This document shows positions 40,974-49,923 of a stretch of 64,000 bases of DNA, one piece after another. The DNA lies in NCBI RefSeq assembly GCF_030848575.1, contig NZ_JAVDDX010000001.1, positions 434,001-498,000 on the forward strand, given 5' to 3'. The DNA comes from Haloarcula sp. H-GB4. GTDB taxonomy: Archaea > Halobacteriota > Halobacteria > Halobacteriales > Haloarculaceae. Made by a program: the position numbers and the translations under genes. Position 1 is the first letter of the stretch. The number at the start of each line of letters is the position of its first letter. A model generated the notes under the pieces. That model made no database searches, was not told the DNA's origin, and saw only the letters and a program-made list of their open reading frames with translations.

Positions 40974-41290
40974 GACTCGCCCTCCTCATCGCCGGCAGTC
41001 CACGGCTCGATACCCTGGTCTTGTGCTGCCCGGGCGATGGCGTGGGCGGCGGTTGGGTTCGTCAGAAACATGAACGTCAGCAGGAAGACGGCTTTGATTG
41101 TCGCGAGGTCGGTCTGAATCGCGAGTGCAGCGGCAGCGATACCGAGAACAGCTCCCAGCGTATCGCTTTTCGACGCTGCGTGAGCGCGCGTATACACGTC
41201 GGGAAGTCGGACAATGCCGATCGAGGCGACGCCAGCAAAGAAGGCACCGACCAGTGCGAGTACGACAATGGCCCACTCCGTTGGCGTCAT
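40970..41290 (-). CDS. mrpG: Mrp antiporter subunit G (MnhG)
   Basis: Protein of 106 residues with three hydrophobic helices. MTPTEWAIVVLALVGAFFAG is followed by ASIGIVRLPDVYTRAHAASK, the MnhG signature (G-x-x-R-x-P-D-x-x-x-R-x-H-A-A). The C-terminal tail is acidic (WTAGDEEGES). It overlaps both neighbours by four bases. It is a small accessory subunit needed for complex assembly. Confidence 0.92.
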   Translation of the reverse strand: MTPTEWAIVVLALVGAFFAGVASIGIVRLPDVYTRAHAASKSDTLGAVLGIAAAALAIQTDLATIKAVFLLTFMFLTNPTAAHAIARAAQDQGIEPWTAGDEEGES

Positions 41291-41562
41291 AGCACACCCC
41301 CGTGCTCGACGTTGAACTTCGAGAACGCTATCGAGAGCAGGAAGTTCAGCAGGGCGTACACGAGCGCGATGTCCAGGAACAGCGGCTTATCGAGCGCACC
41401 GGAGACGAGCGCGATAGCGATGACAGTGTTCGTCCCCATCACGTTGACCGCGATGACCCTGTCGTGGTCCGTCGGTCCGGCGAACACGCGGTACAGCGAT
41501 ACGATAGCGAACAGGACGAACGCGCTAGCGATTGCCAGCAGCGCCGCTTCGAACTCAATCAT
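41287..41562 (-). CDS. mrpF: Mrp antiporter subunit F (MnhF)
   Basis: Protein of 91 residues from the ATG at 41562 (MIEFEAALLAIASAFVLFAI). The frame is open for 53 more residues upstream but those lie inside mrpE. The family motif SLYRVFAGPTDHDRVIAVNV (R-x-x-x-G-P-T-x-x-D-R) and a third helix with LDIALVYALLNFLLSIAFSK are present. It overlaps the end of mrpE by eight bases and the start of mrpG by four. Confidence 0.92.
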   Translation of the reverse strand: MIEFEAALLAIASAFVLFAIVSLYRVFAGPTDHDRVIAVNVMGTNTVIAIALVSGALDKPLFLDIALVYALLNFLLSIAFSKFNVEHGGVL

Positions 41563-42646
41563 CGTCGGCCACCTCCGGGTCGCCGATGTCGCTCTCGATT
41601 GTGCCATCGTCGTCCCCCTGCCCCCGTTCGCGCGGCGAAGGGATCGCCGCGGCCTCCCGGCCGTAGAAGACGAACCGGACGGCCCGTTCGAGGCCACCGT
41701 CCAACAGGTCCTCGCGCGCACTACCGGTGAGTGAATGGATATCGAACGCCCGCTCGGAGACGCTGACGGTGAGCGTCCCGGGCGTCAGCGTGATGCTGTT
41801 TGCCAGCGTCGTCACCGCGCCGTCACCCCAGATGGCGGCCTCCAGTTCGACCATCTGCGGGTCGATAGGCAGTGACGGGTGCAAGACGACGTACGCGATT
41901 TCGAGGTTGGCGATGGCGATTTCCTTGAGCAGATACGGGACGTAAATCGCGAACCGAGCGAGCTGTCTCGGAATCCGAGTCAGCGACGGCTGGCGACTGA
42001 ACGCGATTGGCGCAAGCAACGCCGTGACGATCGTCGCCGTTATCGCGCCAGTGAGGAAATCCAGCGGCTTGTACGAACTCAACAGCAGATAAAACAGGTA
42101 CGACGCCCCGAAAATGCTGAGATACTTCTGGAGCGTCGCGGCGCGAGCGAGCGCGGTCGACCGTGCCGGCCGCTCGACAGGCGCGGTCTCGACCTCGATA
42201 TCGCCCCGGACGAGTTCGACTTCGAGCGGCCGAAGCATCGGCGTCGTGCCGCCCGGGTTGAACTCCGGATCGAGGACGACTCGTTCGATGCTGTGTTCAT
42301 CGGCGTAGGCCAGTATCACGTCGGCGTAATCGCCGGGACTGAACAGGTAGCGGTCGGCACCGATGACGCCCAGTTCAACCTCAAGGTTCGACGGTGGGGA
42401 AGTACCCATATCTTCGTCGAGCCAGACCTCAATGCGGTCGAGGAGGTCCTTGGCCCGGCCGAGTTCTGTCTGTGCGTCGGGGTCAACGGCGCGTGTGCTT
42501 GCGACGGCGACGAGGTGCAGCGATATCTGTTGCTGTCCCTCTCTGGCCGCCGATTCGGCCTGTTCAACGGCGTAGGCGACGGTGTTCCGGACCGTCACCG
42601 AATCGGCTACTGGCACGAGCAGGCGACGGGGTGGTGGTACAGTCAC
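41555..42646 (-). CDS. mrpE: UspA-like domain fused to Mrp subunit E (MnhE)
   Basis: Protein of 363 residues, first gene of the operon, with a GTG start at 42646. Residues about 1-145 resemble a universal-stress-type domain (RRLLVPVADSVTVRNTVAYA; SIERVVLDPEFNPGG), though the ATP-binding glycine loop of Usp is not intact. Residues about 165-330 are MnhE: two or three membrane helices (YLSIFGASYLFYLLLSSY, FLTGAITATIVTALLAP) and LTPGTLTVSVSERAFDIHSL, the family's cytoplasmic motif. The tail is acidic. Bacterial MnhE is about 160 residues, so the fusion is a clear oddity, possibly sensing a nucleotide or membrane stress. Confidence 0.9.
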   Translation of the reverse strand: MTVPPPRRLLVPVADSVTVRNTVAYAVEQAESAAREGQQQISLHLVAVASTRAVDPDAQTELGRAKDLLDRIEVWLDEDMGTSPPSNLEVELGVIGADRYLFSPGDYADVILAYADEHSIERVVLDPEFNPGGTTPMLRPLEVELVRGDIEVETAPVERPARSTALARAATLQKYLSIFGASYLFYLLLSSYKPLDFLTGAITATIVTALLAPIAFSRQPSLTRIPRQLARFAIYVPYLLKEIAIANLEIAYVVLHPSLPIDPQMVELEAAIWGDGAVTTLANSITLTPGTLTVSVSERAFDIHSLTGSAREDLLDGGLERAVRFVFYGREAAAIPSPRERGQGDDDGTIESDIGDPEVADDD

Positions 42647-42748
42647 AGTCTCTTTAGAAACTCCGAATAGGCGGTTCGTCGGGCAGTACTGTCGTTATCG
42701 GACCGGAGCAACGGAACACGCAAAACTATTTCGTAATCGGATACGCGC

Positions 42749-43915
42749 TCAGTCACGACTGGACAGATGGTCACCGAGCTCAGCGGCGACACGAGCGCCC
42801 AGCCCCTGTTTTTCCCCGACGTACTCTGTGGCCGCGTCTGCGCCGACAAGCAGGGCGCGCGTCTCGTCGTCGCCCATCACGCTCGCGTCGTTGGCGACCA
42901 CGAAGGCTAGCCCGGTCCGCTCGCGTATCTCGCGGGCGCGCTCGACTAACGTCTCGTCGTCGCCTTCGGTTTCGACTTTGAACCCGACGATAGGGAGGTC
43001 CGGGTGGTCCGCCCGAACGGTGTCGATGAGCTTCGGCGTCGGTTCGAGTGTCAGCGCCAGTTCCGCCCGTCCGCTCTTGATCTTCTCCGGAGCCTGCTCG
43101 ACGGTGTAATCTGAGATGGCGGCCGCTGAGACCAGCGCATCGGCCGAGTCGGCGACCCGACGGGTGGCCTCTGTCATCTCCGCGGCGGACTCGACCCGCT
43201 CGACAGTCGCGTAAGGAACGTCCGGTCCATCGTGGACCAGCGTCACGTCGGCCCCGCGGACGTAACAGGCCCGCGCGACCGCCCGTCCGGTCCGCCCCGA
43301 GGATCGGTTCGAGAGCGTCCGAACGGGGTCGACTGATTCCGTGGTCGCGCCCGCGGTCACAACGACGTGCTTGTCGGCCAGTGGCCGGTCGCCCGCGGCC
43401 CGGGCGGTCGCTGTGACGATGGCCTCCTCAGTTGCGATCTTGGCTTTCCCCTCCTCGATTCGCGGGTCGACGAACTCGACGCCCCAGGACTCGACGCGGT
43501 CAATAGCGTCCAATACACCGGGGTGGTCGTACATCGGTTCGTGCATCGCCGGCGCGACGACGACAGGCACGTCAGCACCGAGGGCAGTCGTCACACACGT
43601 CGTCACCGGCGTGTCGTCGATTGCCGCTGCGACCTTGCCGACGGTGTTTGCCGTTGCCGGTGCGAGCAAGAGCACGTCCCCCCAGCCCGAGCGCCCGCAG
43701 AGGTCGACGTGCTCGACACTGCCTGTGATTTCGGTAACTACCTCATTGTCCGTTGCGAACTCAAGTGCCCACGGGTGGATGATGCCGGTCGCGCTGTCGG
43801 TCATCACGGCTCGGACGGACGCCCCCTGTCGTCGGAGTTCGTGTGCGAGTTCCACCGTCTTGACGGCCGCGATAGACCCCGAAATCCCCAGAACGACGTT
43901 GACTCCGGTCAGCAT
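42749..43915 (-). CDS. coaBC: Bifunctional phosphopantothenoylcysteine decarboxylase/phosphopantothenate-cysteine ligase
   Basis: Protein of 388 residues. The N-terminal flavoprotein half (CoaC) has VVLGISGSIAAVKTVELAHE and PAMHEPMYDHPGVLDAI, which carries the catalytic H and P-A-M-N/H-type segment. The C-terminal half (CoaB) has VVVTAGATTESVDPVRTLSN and PVIVGFK-like SNRSSGRTG; the linker with THVVTG-like T-C-V-T-T is seen. Together they add cysteine to phosphopantothenate and decarboxylate it on the way to coenzyme A. It stands alone, 51 bp before the DUF7519 gene and 103 bp after mrpE. Confidence 0.93.
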   Translation of the reverse strand: MLTGVNVVLGISGSIAAVKTVELAHELRRQGASVRAVMTDSATGIIHPWALEFATDNEVVTEITGSVEHVDLCGRSGWGDVLLLAPATANTVGKVAAAIDDTPVTTCVTTALGADVPVVVAPAMHEPMYDHPGVLDAIDRVESWGVEFVDPRIEEGKAKIATEEAIVTATARAAGDRPLADKHVVVTAGATTESVDPVRTLSNRSSGRTGRAVARACYVRGADVTLVHDGPDVPYATVERVESAAEMTEATRRVADSADALVSAAAISDYTVEQAPEKIKSGRAELALTLEPTPKLIDTVRADHPDLPIVGFKVETEGDDETLVERAREIRERTGLAFVVANDASVMGDDETRALLVGADAATEYVGEKQGLGARVAAELGDHLSSRD

Positions 43916-43965
43916 ACCCGCCGGTTCGCGGTCCGTGGGTAAAAGCCCCTGTCTCTCCGGCGGCG

Positions 43966-45531
43966 TTAGTCGCTATCGTCGGCTGTCCGCTCACTCCGTC
44001 TACTGCCCGTGTCACTGCTGGTATGTGGTGCCCCGTCGTGTGCGTTCAGTGCTAGGGCGAACGCGGCTATTGCCAGCAGAACCAGTCCAAGCGCGAGTAC
44101 TGAACTGAATGAGAGCCCGGCCGACGTGGTCGGAATCGCGACCGGAATAAGCGCGTATCGAACGAACAGCACGAGGAGGATAGCCCCGGCGAGGACGGCC
44201 GCAGTTCCGGTGACATGGACGAACTCGCTATCCGTCGTTTTGGCGTCCCGGCCCAGCTGTTGCCCGATACTGCTGGCGTGCGCGCCGGCATCCCAGACCA
44301 GTAGCGCCGCCGCGCACCCGACGAGGACGAGTATCGGTGCGAGTCCGCGCTCAGCCCCGACCAAGGTCATGACAAACAGGAGCCCGCTTCCGGCCGCGAA
44401 CCCTGCCACCTGCCGGGACAGCACCTCCGCGCCGACTAGTTCGGTCAGCAGCGCAACGAGCCCGCGGAGGACGACGACCGAAATCAAGACGCCTATGAGC
44501 AATACGGTAGCCGAGCCGTAATGGCCGCCCCCGGTGAATGTGGGCGCTACTCGCCGGGTCACGCCGGCGGCAGTAAGGATCAGCCCGCCCAGCAGCAGTC
44601 CCACAGAGGCCACGATACTGCCAGTCTGCCGTGCCAGTGACCGTCCGGGATCGTCCCCAAGCCACTGTAGCAGCCACTGGCGGAGCCGTTCGACGATGAG
44701 GATAGCCAGTAACGCAATGCTCCCGGCCGCAAGGGGGAGATGGAGCGGGCCACTGAAGGCGACCCGAAGAGCCGACCCGAGCACCGGGAGGCTGTTGAGG
44801 AAGCGGTCGAACAGTTGCTGTGCCGTCGGAACAAACGCCACGAGCAACTGCAGGCCAATGGCGGCCTTGAACGGTGTGTTGATGTCACACCAACTCGTCC
44901 CCAGCAGTTCCAGCCGCCCGAGCGCCCGGTCAGTCGTCGTCGTGGGTTCTGGAATCCACGACTCCAGCGTCTTTGTGGCTCGGTCCAGCAACAGCAGGGC
45001 AAGGAGGACCCCGACCTGTAGCGTCACGAAGCCCACGAGCGGATGGAGCGAGAAGCCGACGACGACACGGACGAGTACCCAGGGCAACCTGATGGCAGCG
45101 GCAACGGCACAGACGATTGTGATGATGATGCCGACGACCAGTACCACGAAACTCTCATTGAGCATCGCCGAGAGTTCATTCGTCGCATCGGCCGGTGGCA
45201 CCAGCCCACTACTCGCGTCGATGACAACAAGTGTGGCAGCCAGCGGGAACCCGAGCGCCACAATGAGCGACCAGTAGTCAGTCGCCACTAGCACGGTCCC
45301 ACAGAACACGCCCGCGCCGATAACGATAGCAAGGCTGCCGCCGGCGATGCGTTCGTGAGTATCGCTGCGGAGCGCCCAGACCCCGGCCGCGATACAGAGC
45401 CCGCCGACGAAGCCGGCCAGCACCGGTATTGGGTCCACGACAGCGAGGCCAAGGACGAGTGAGACAAGCACCGCGACCGTTCCAGCCAGTGCTGCGCTCG
45501 ATGCCGCCGGTCGGCTGTCGAGTTCCGTCAT
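43966..45531 (-). CDS. Polytopic membrane protein (DUF7519-like)
   Basis: Protein of 521 residues from the ATG at 45531 (MTELDSRPAASSAALAGTVA), which overlaps the stop of the DUF58 gene as ATGA, fixing the start. About twelve hydrophobic segments alternate with short loops; no catalytic motif is visible. The C terminus (SSDTGSRRSERTADDSD) is polar. In haloarchaea a membrane protein named DUF7519 closes clusters of DUF4129, DUF7269 and DUF58 proteins, and this gene is in that slot. Its role in that cluster is unknown; it may scaffold the DUF58 complex. Confidence 0.75.
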   Translation of the reverse strand: MTELDSRPAASSAALAGTVAVLVSLVLGLAVVDPIPVLAGFVGGLCIAAGVWALRSDTHERIAGGSLAIVIGAGVFCGTVLVATDYWSLIVALGFPLAATLVVIDASSGLVPPADATNELSAMLNESFVVLVVGIIITIVCAVAAAIRLPWVLVRVVVGFSLHPLVGFVTLQVGVLLALLLLDRATKTLESWIPEPTTTTDRALGRLELLGTSWCDINTPFKAAIGLQLLVAFVPTAQQLFDRFLNSLPVLGSALRVAFSGPLHLPLAAGSIALLAILIVERLRQWLLQWLGDDPGRSLARQTGSIVASVGLLLGGLILTAAGVTRRVAPTFTGGGHYGSATVLLIGVLISVVVLRGLVALLTELVGAEVLSRQVAGFAAGSGLLFVMTLVGAERGLAPILVLVGCAAALLVWDAGAHASSIGQQLGRDAKTTDSEFVHVTGTAAVLAGAILLVLFVRYALIPVAIPTTSAGLSFSSVLALGLVLLAIAAFALALNAHDGAPHTSSDTGSRRSERTADDSD

Positions 45532-46841
45532 GCCCACCGCTCCGTTGCGCGAATGAGGGCCTTAGCAAGCGGTTCCGTAGGCGTCCAGTCGACGACTCGA
45601 ACTGTCCCTCGCAGGGTGTCGAGGCGGGCCGTCCGGTCGATTTGCTCGACGGTACGTCCCGGGCTGTCACCGGTCGTCATATCTGGGCTGACGACCGTGA
45701 CCGCGTGTCCGTACGCGGCGAGCCGTTTCGCCGCATCGGCTGCCCGGTCATCGAGCAGGGGCGTACAGAACACGACCTGTGACTCGCTCGGTATCGATCG
45801 GTCGAGCGTCGCCACCGCGTCGCCGCCGTCGGCGATGCCGTACCGATCTGCCATCTTGGTCGGCGACTGCATTCGCCGGCTTCGGGTGCTGGTGTCGAGC
45901 AGCGATGAACCACGGGTCCCTGACGACCCACTCACAACCTCTCTCAGGAACGCCTCCAATCGCTGTTCCTGTGCCCGGTTGGCCGACGGCTGTAGCGTCT
46001 CGCAACTGTCGTAGACGGCGGCACCCACGCGGTTGTCCATCCCCAGAAGCGCCGACCCGACCTGCTGGGCCGCGTAGGCACAGAACTGGACCGCTGTGGG
46101 CGCGTTTACCTCGCCCGCAATGGAGTGTCGGGAATCTACCAGCGTGATGACGGTGGCCGCTCGCGTCTCCTTGAACTCGACTGTTGCAAGCTCGTTTGTC
46201 TTCGCGAGGCGGTTCCAGTCGACGCGACTCATCGGGTCCGAGGACTGGTGCTCGCGGATAGCGTAGAAAGCGAGCCCGTTCCCGCCGGCATCCGTCGGGA
46301 CACGCCCGGACTGTGCCAATGTCTGGCCCGAGAGTGGGACAGTGTCAACACTGGCACTGCACGAGAGCGTCGTCTCGACGCTGACTTGCTCGGCGAATTC
46401 GACGGTCCCGGTTAGGTTTCGGCAGACGATTGCCACGTCGGTGAAGGCGTGGTCACCGCGCCGGGCTTCGACGGTGTAGGTGACCGAATCCGATGCCCCG
46501 GCTTCAAGATGGGTTCCAAACCGCGGGGTGCCGTCGATGACTTCCAGCCGCTCCGGAACGCCGTCGAGGACGCGAACGTCGGGTAACGTCGCGTCCCCGT
46601 CGTTCGTGAGCGTCAGCGTCACTGTCACCTCTGCGCCGGGGAGCGGGTCGGTCGGTTCGACGTGGCGCTCGACCGTGAGCGTCGGCTCTGGGTCACCGAT
46701 GGCCGCCTGATAGGCTGCGTACACCAGCGCCACCGCTGCGACCATGAAAACCGCCGGGTTCCCGGTGACAATACCGGCCCCGCCGGCCACTAGCGCGGCC
46801 GAGACGCCGACGTTGCGCTGTGTGGTCTCGCGTGTTCTCAC
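45528..46841 (-). CDS. DUF58 domain-containing membrane-associated protein
   Basis: Protein of 437 residues. It begins with two membrane helices (about 8-40, VGVSAALVAGGAGIVTGN). The soluble part has a beta-sandwich (VTVTLTLTNDGDATLPDVRV) and then the DUF58 motif SSDPMSRVDWNRLAKTNELAT, followed by a von Willebrand-like fold with VVDSRHS. DUF58 proteins act with MoxR AAA ATPases in chaperone-like or stress roles. A MoxR gene would be expected beside it but is not in this window. It overlaps DUF7269-type and DUF7519-type genes by four bases. Confidence 0.88.
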   Translation of the reverse strand: MRTRETTQRNVGVSAALVAGGAGIVTGNPAVFMVAAVALVYAAYQAAIGDPEPTLTVERHVEPTDPLPGAEVTVTLTLTNDGDATLPDVRVLDGVPERLEVIDGTPRFGTHLEAGASDSVTYTVEARRGDHAFTDVAIVCRNLTGTVEFAEQVSVETTLSCSASVDTVPLSGQTLAQSGRVPTDAGGNGLAFYAIREHQSSDPMSRVDWNRLAKTNELATVEFKETRAATVITLVDSRHSIAGEVNAPTAVQFCAYAAQQVGSALLGMDNRVGAAVYDSCETLQPSANRAQEQRLEAFLREVVSGSSGTRGSSLLDTSTRSRRMQSPTKMADRYGIADGGDAVATLDRSIPSESQVVFCTPLLDDRAADAAKRLAAYGHAVTVVSPDMTTGDSPGRTVEQIDRTARLDTLRGTVRVVDWTPTEPLAKALIRATERWA

Positions 46842-47581
46842 GCGTGCTCACCCCGCTGGAGGCGGCGTATCTCGGCCGTCGCCGCCTCGACCTTTCGGTC
46901 GAACCCTTCGCCGCTGGCCCAGTCCCGTAGCTGCATCTCGATTGGCGGGTCGGGCGCGTCCGGGCCGCCAAGGAAGGTGGCTGCCCGGCGGTTGTCTGTC
47001 CACGAACCAGTTCGGACTTCCCGGGCCGCCGCCTCCACCGACAGATCTGCTGTTTCGACCAGCATCTGTCGCGCGGCCTCACGGAGCCTGTTCCTGATTT
47101 CCGACGCATAGCTCGCTTCGAGGCCGTTGTATGGGTCGACGCGCCCGTCGATTTTTCTGAGCAACTCGTCGATATCGTCACCGACTATATCGTCGGATTC
47201 TGTCTGGGTTGCTTCCGGTTCTAGCAGTTCATCGAGCAGTTCCGTCGACTTGTCGCCTGTCTCGTCGTCATGATACGGGTCACGCGGCTGACGCCCCTTT
47301 ACCGGCGGCAGAGCGGAGTCCTGTGTCCGAACGACAGAATACAGGCCGAAAAGGCCGACAACGGCGGCGCTGACGCTTGCAACAAGCTGTAGTTGCTTGG
47401 CCGTTCTGCTCCCGACATCCGGAAGGACCGAGGGGAAAGTAACGACGAACACTGCCCCGGCAAGCGCGGCGAGTCCCAGCAGGGTGTACCGAACGAACCT
47501 GCGCCCCGGTGTTGGGCGGTCGACACTGACATCGATGGTTGCGCTGGCAGTTTCTCCCTGTCGTGACTCTGCGTCAGTCAT
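46838..47581 (-). CDS. DUF7269-like membrane protein
   Basis: Protein of 247 residues. After a polar N terminus with PTPGRRFVRYT there are two hydrophobic helices (about 33-52, LLGLAALAGAVFVVTFPSV, and 63-81). A soluble tail of ~160 residues follows, with KSTELLDELLEPEATQTESD and DELLRKIDGRVDPYNGLEAS, which is helical and acidic. Its DUF7269 label comes from gene order as well as layout. The start and the upstream stop overlap as TGATG. Confidence 0.75.
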   Translation of the reverse strand: MTDAESRQGETASATIDVSVDRPTPGRRFVRYTLLGLAALAGAVFVVTFPSVLPDVGSRTAKQLQLVASVSAAVVGLFGLYSVVRTQDSALPPVKGRQPRDPYHDDETGDKSTELLDELLEPEATQTESDDIVGDDIDELLRKIDGRVDPYNGLEASYASEIRNRLREAARQMLVETADLSVEAAAREVRTGSWTDNRRAATFLGGPDAPDPPIEMQLRDWASGEGFDRKVEAATAEIRRLQRGEHA

Positions 47582-48693
47582 CAGTCGTCACCCCCGTTGA
47601 GGAGCTGTCTGAGGGCGGTCCGAGCCGATTCGACTCGGTCACCGGTCGCCGGTCTCCCGCCGTATTCGACCTCCCGAAAGCGGACAGTTAGCCGGCGCAC
47701 GGGCTCGGCCGGGAGCCCGCTGTCGATAGCCCGGCGAGCGTACTCCCCGGGCGTCGCCGTCTCGGGGTCTGACACTGACACGCGGTCAGCTAGCAGCGCC
47801 CAGGCCTCTTGCACCGATAATGAATCGATGTCCGGCCCGTCGTCTGCCTCGGCTGTCGATTCGGCGGCCGCTGACCCGCTGGCCTTCGAATCTGATGAGC
47901 CAAACAGCGACGGGCTGTCGACACCACTCCGAACGGAGGTAAGGAAGCCGCCAGTCCCGCCGAAGCCGCTGAGGGCTTTGAACGGCGCGACTGAGAGCGA
48001 TCCGAGCGCACTCGGCAGGCCGGCGACGCCCCGCAGTGACATTGTGCCGACCGATCCGACTCCTGTCGCCAATCCGGTCAGGATACCGCCTGAGACGGCA
48101 CTGATACCGGCCCCGACTCGTGAGAGCGCCGACGACCCCGAGAGCAACGCGGCGGTTGTTACCTGCGGAATCCGGCCGATGGTCCGCCCGATCGTCCCGT
48201 TCGAAATCGCCGAGACGACCGTCCCGACCAGCTCATCCAGAATCGGGTGCAGTTGGAGTCCAGCGTCTGTTGACCCATCACTCTCCGCGTTCGATGCGGC
48301 CCGGATGACACCGACTGCGACAACGCCGAACCCGCCGATCAGCGCCAGCCCGAACAGTTTCACCAGAATAGGGGACCCACTATCTTCGCCGTCGCCGGCT
48401 GCCGGCGTTTCTGTCGCCGTCTCTGTCGGTGTTGGCGTCGCTGTCGCCGCCGGCTCATCGCTCGTTACCCGTGGTGTCGTCTCTACCCCATCGCTTGTCG
48501 CTACCGGCGTCGGCCCACCGTCGATTTCGTCGGGCGCTGTTCCGTCGGGTGTGGCTGGCCCGCTCGCTCGGCTGTCGAGGGGGCCGCTCGACTCGAACTT
48601 GACGCCGATTGCGCCGGGAAACAGCGCCGTGCCGAACAGCACAGCGACTGCACAGAGGAGGGCGAGGGCGGCACGCACCAGCTTTGTTGACAC
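47581..48693 (-). CDS. DUF4129 domain-containing membrane protein
   Basis: Protein of 370 residues with a GTG start at 48693 (reads M-S-T-K-L-V-R-A-A); an in-frame GTG at 48735 is the alternative. I prefer 48693 because a TATA-like element at 48719-48730 lies 25-35 nt before it. One helix follows the start, then a threonine/proline-rich stretch (TPTPTETATETPA), one more helix (about 125-145), a glycine/serine-rich middle and a C-terminal DUF4129 domain (SVQEAWALLADRVSVSDPET, RRLTVRFREVEYGG). First gene of the four-gene DUF58 cluster. DUF4129 often accompanies transglutaminase-like and DUF58 proteins. Confidence 0.8.
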   Translation of the reverse strand: MSTKLVRAALALLCAVAVLFGTALFPGAIGVKFESSGPLDSRASGPATPDGTAPDEIDGGPTPVATSDGVETTPRVTSDEPAATATPTPTETATETPAAGDGEDSGSPILVKLFGLALIGGFGVVAVGVIRAASNAESDGSTDAGLQLHPILDELVGTVVSAISNGTIGRTIGRIPQVTTAALLSGSSALSRVGAGISAVSGGILTGLATGVGSVGTMSLRGVAGLPSALGSLSVAPFKALSGFGGTGGFLTSVRSGVDSPSLFGSSDSKASGSAAAESTAEADDGPDIDSLSVQEAWALLADRVSVSDPETATPGEYARRAIDSGLPAEPVRRLTVRFREVEYGGRPATGDRVESARTALRQLLNGGDD

Positions 48694-48718
48694 TACGGCA
48701 CCGTTTCCGGCGGTAGAG

Positions 48719-48730
48719 TAAATATTTTCC
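48719..48730 (-). promoter_or_regulatory. TATA-like element for the DUF4129-DUF58 cluster
   Basis: Minus-strand GGAAAATATTTA, centred about 31 nt before the GTG at 48693, supporting that start. Confidence 0.4.
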
Positions 48731-48794
48731 CTCACTACCGGACTGTCCGAGCAGAAAACCTTTCATTCGCTGTGGGTATAGCAGAACCACCGCT

Positions 48795-49853
48795 ATGCGG
48801 ACACTGACCCGCCGTATGCTGTGGACCCTCCTGCTCCTCCTCGCCGTCGACATCGCTGTGGTCGCGACCGCAGCGGTGCTCCTGACGCCCTGGCTTGCGC
48901 CGGTGCGGGATGTTGTCGCGTCTCACCTCCCGTTCGGTGGAGCATCGGCACGTATCGCCTGGTGGGTGGCCGTTCTTGCCCCCGCCCTCGTGGCGTTTGT
49001 CTGGGCACAGCTCCGGTACACCAGCGCCCAGACGATGGCCGAGGTTGACGCTCGTATCGTCGGTCCCGAGGAGTACCCCGAACTCTACGAACGAGTCCAG
49101 CGGCTCGCACAACTGGCTGACCTCACGCCACCACGGATTGCCGTCACGGATACCGACGTACCGAACAGCTTCGCTATCGGGACGCTTGGCGGCGCGACGG
49201 TGGTTGTCAGCGAGGGGCTCCTCTCAACGCTCGACGGCGACGAACTTGACGCCGTACTGGCCCACGAACTCATGCACGTCGCCAACCGCGACGCGACTGT
49301 CATGACGCTGGCCAGCTTCCTTCCGTCGCTGACCAACGGGGAGTATGACCCGCTTGCAGACCTGCTCCCGGGCGGAAGCCGATACGCGCTCGGACTGGTC
49401 GCGCTTGGTTTCGCGTACGTGTTCAGCGCCCGGGTGCTTGCAGCCCCTTTCGGAAGCCTCTCGTTCACGCTGGGGTTCCTGTTTCTGTTTGCGGTGACTG
49501 TCCTGCTGGGTAGCGTCGCGCTGGGTGTGTTTACTGCCCCCGTTGTCGTCCTCGGGCGGTCGCTCTCACGCGCTCGGGAGTTTGCCGCTGACCGGAGCGC
49601 GGCCCAGTTGACCGGAGACCCTGCCGCGCTCGTCGAGGCGTTAGAGACACTCGACGGCGGGGGCCACGGTCGTCCGGGAACAGACAAACGCTCCGCGTAC
49701 GCGGGCGTCCGTGGACTGTGCTTCCTTCCTTACGGGTTCGATACAGAGGCGTCGAGCGATTCGCTGTCTATCGAAACGCGGTCCCATCCACCGACAGCCG
49801 AGCGGATCGAGCGACTGCAGTCAGTCGCACGCTCGCTCGAAACCGGGCCATAG
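48795..49853 (+). CDS. M48-family (HtpX-like) membrane metalloprotease
   Basis: Protein of 352 residues. Two N-terminal membrane helices (about 10-33 and 53-73) precede the zinc site HELMH at 157-161, with the third ligand probably in SRAREFAADRSAA. Two further helices (about 195-215 and 228-255) lie between. HtpX-type proteases degrade misfolded membrane proteins. Divergent from the DUF4129-DUF58 cluster, which fits a shared envelope-stress theme; the 59-bp gap also holds the cluster's promoter region. Confidence 0.88.
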   Translation: MRTLTRRMLWTLLLLLAVDIAVVATAAVLLTPWLAPVRDVVASHLPFGGASARIAWWVAVLAPALVAFVWAQLRYTSAQTMAEVDARIVGPEEYPELYERVQRLAQLADLTPPRIAVTDTDVPNSFAIGTLGGATVVVSEGLLSTLDGDELDAVLAHELMHVANRDATVMTLASFLPSLTNGEYDPLADLLPGGSRYALGLVALGFAYVFSARVLAAPFGSLSFTLGFLFLFAVTVLLGSVALGVFTAPVVVLGRSLSRAREFAADRSAAQLTGDPAALVEALETLDGGGHGRPGTDKRSAYAGVRGLCFLPYGFDTEASSDSLSIETRSHPPTAERIERLQSVARSLETGP

Positions 49854-49923
49854 CGACTGCTCTAAGCCGTTTCGGCATCGACCGCCGTACGGTCGACCCG
49901 GGAAACTGTTACAGCAATCCCTA

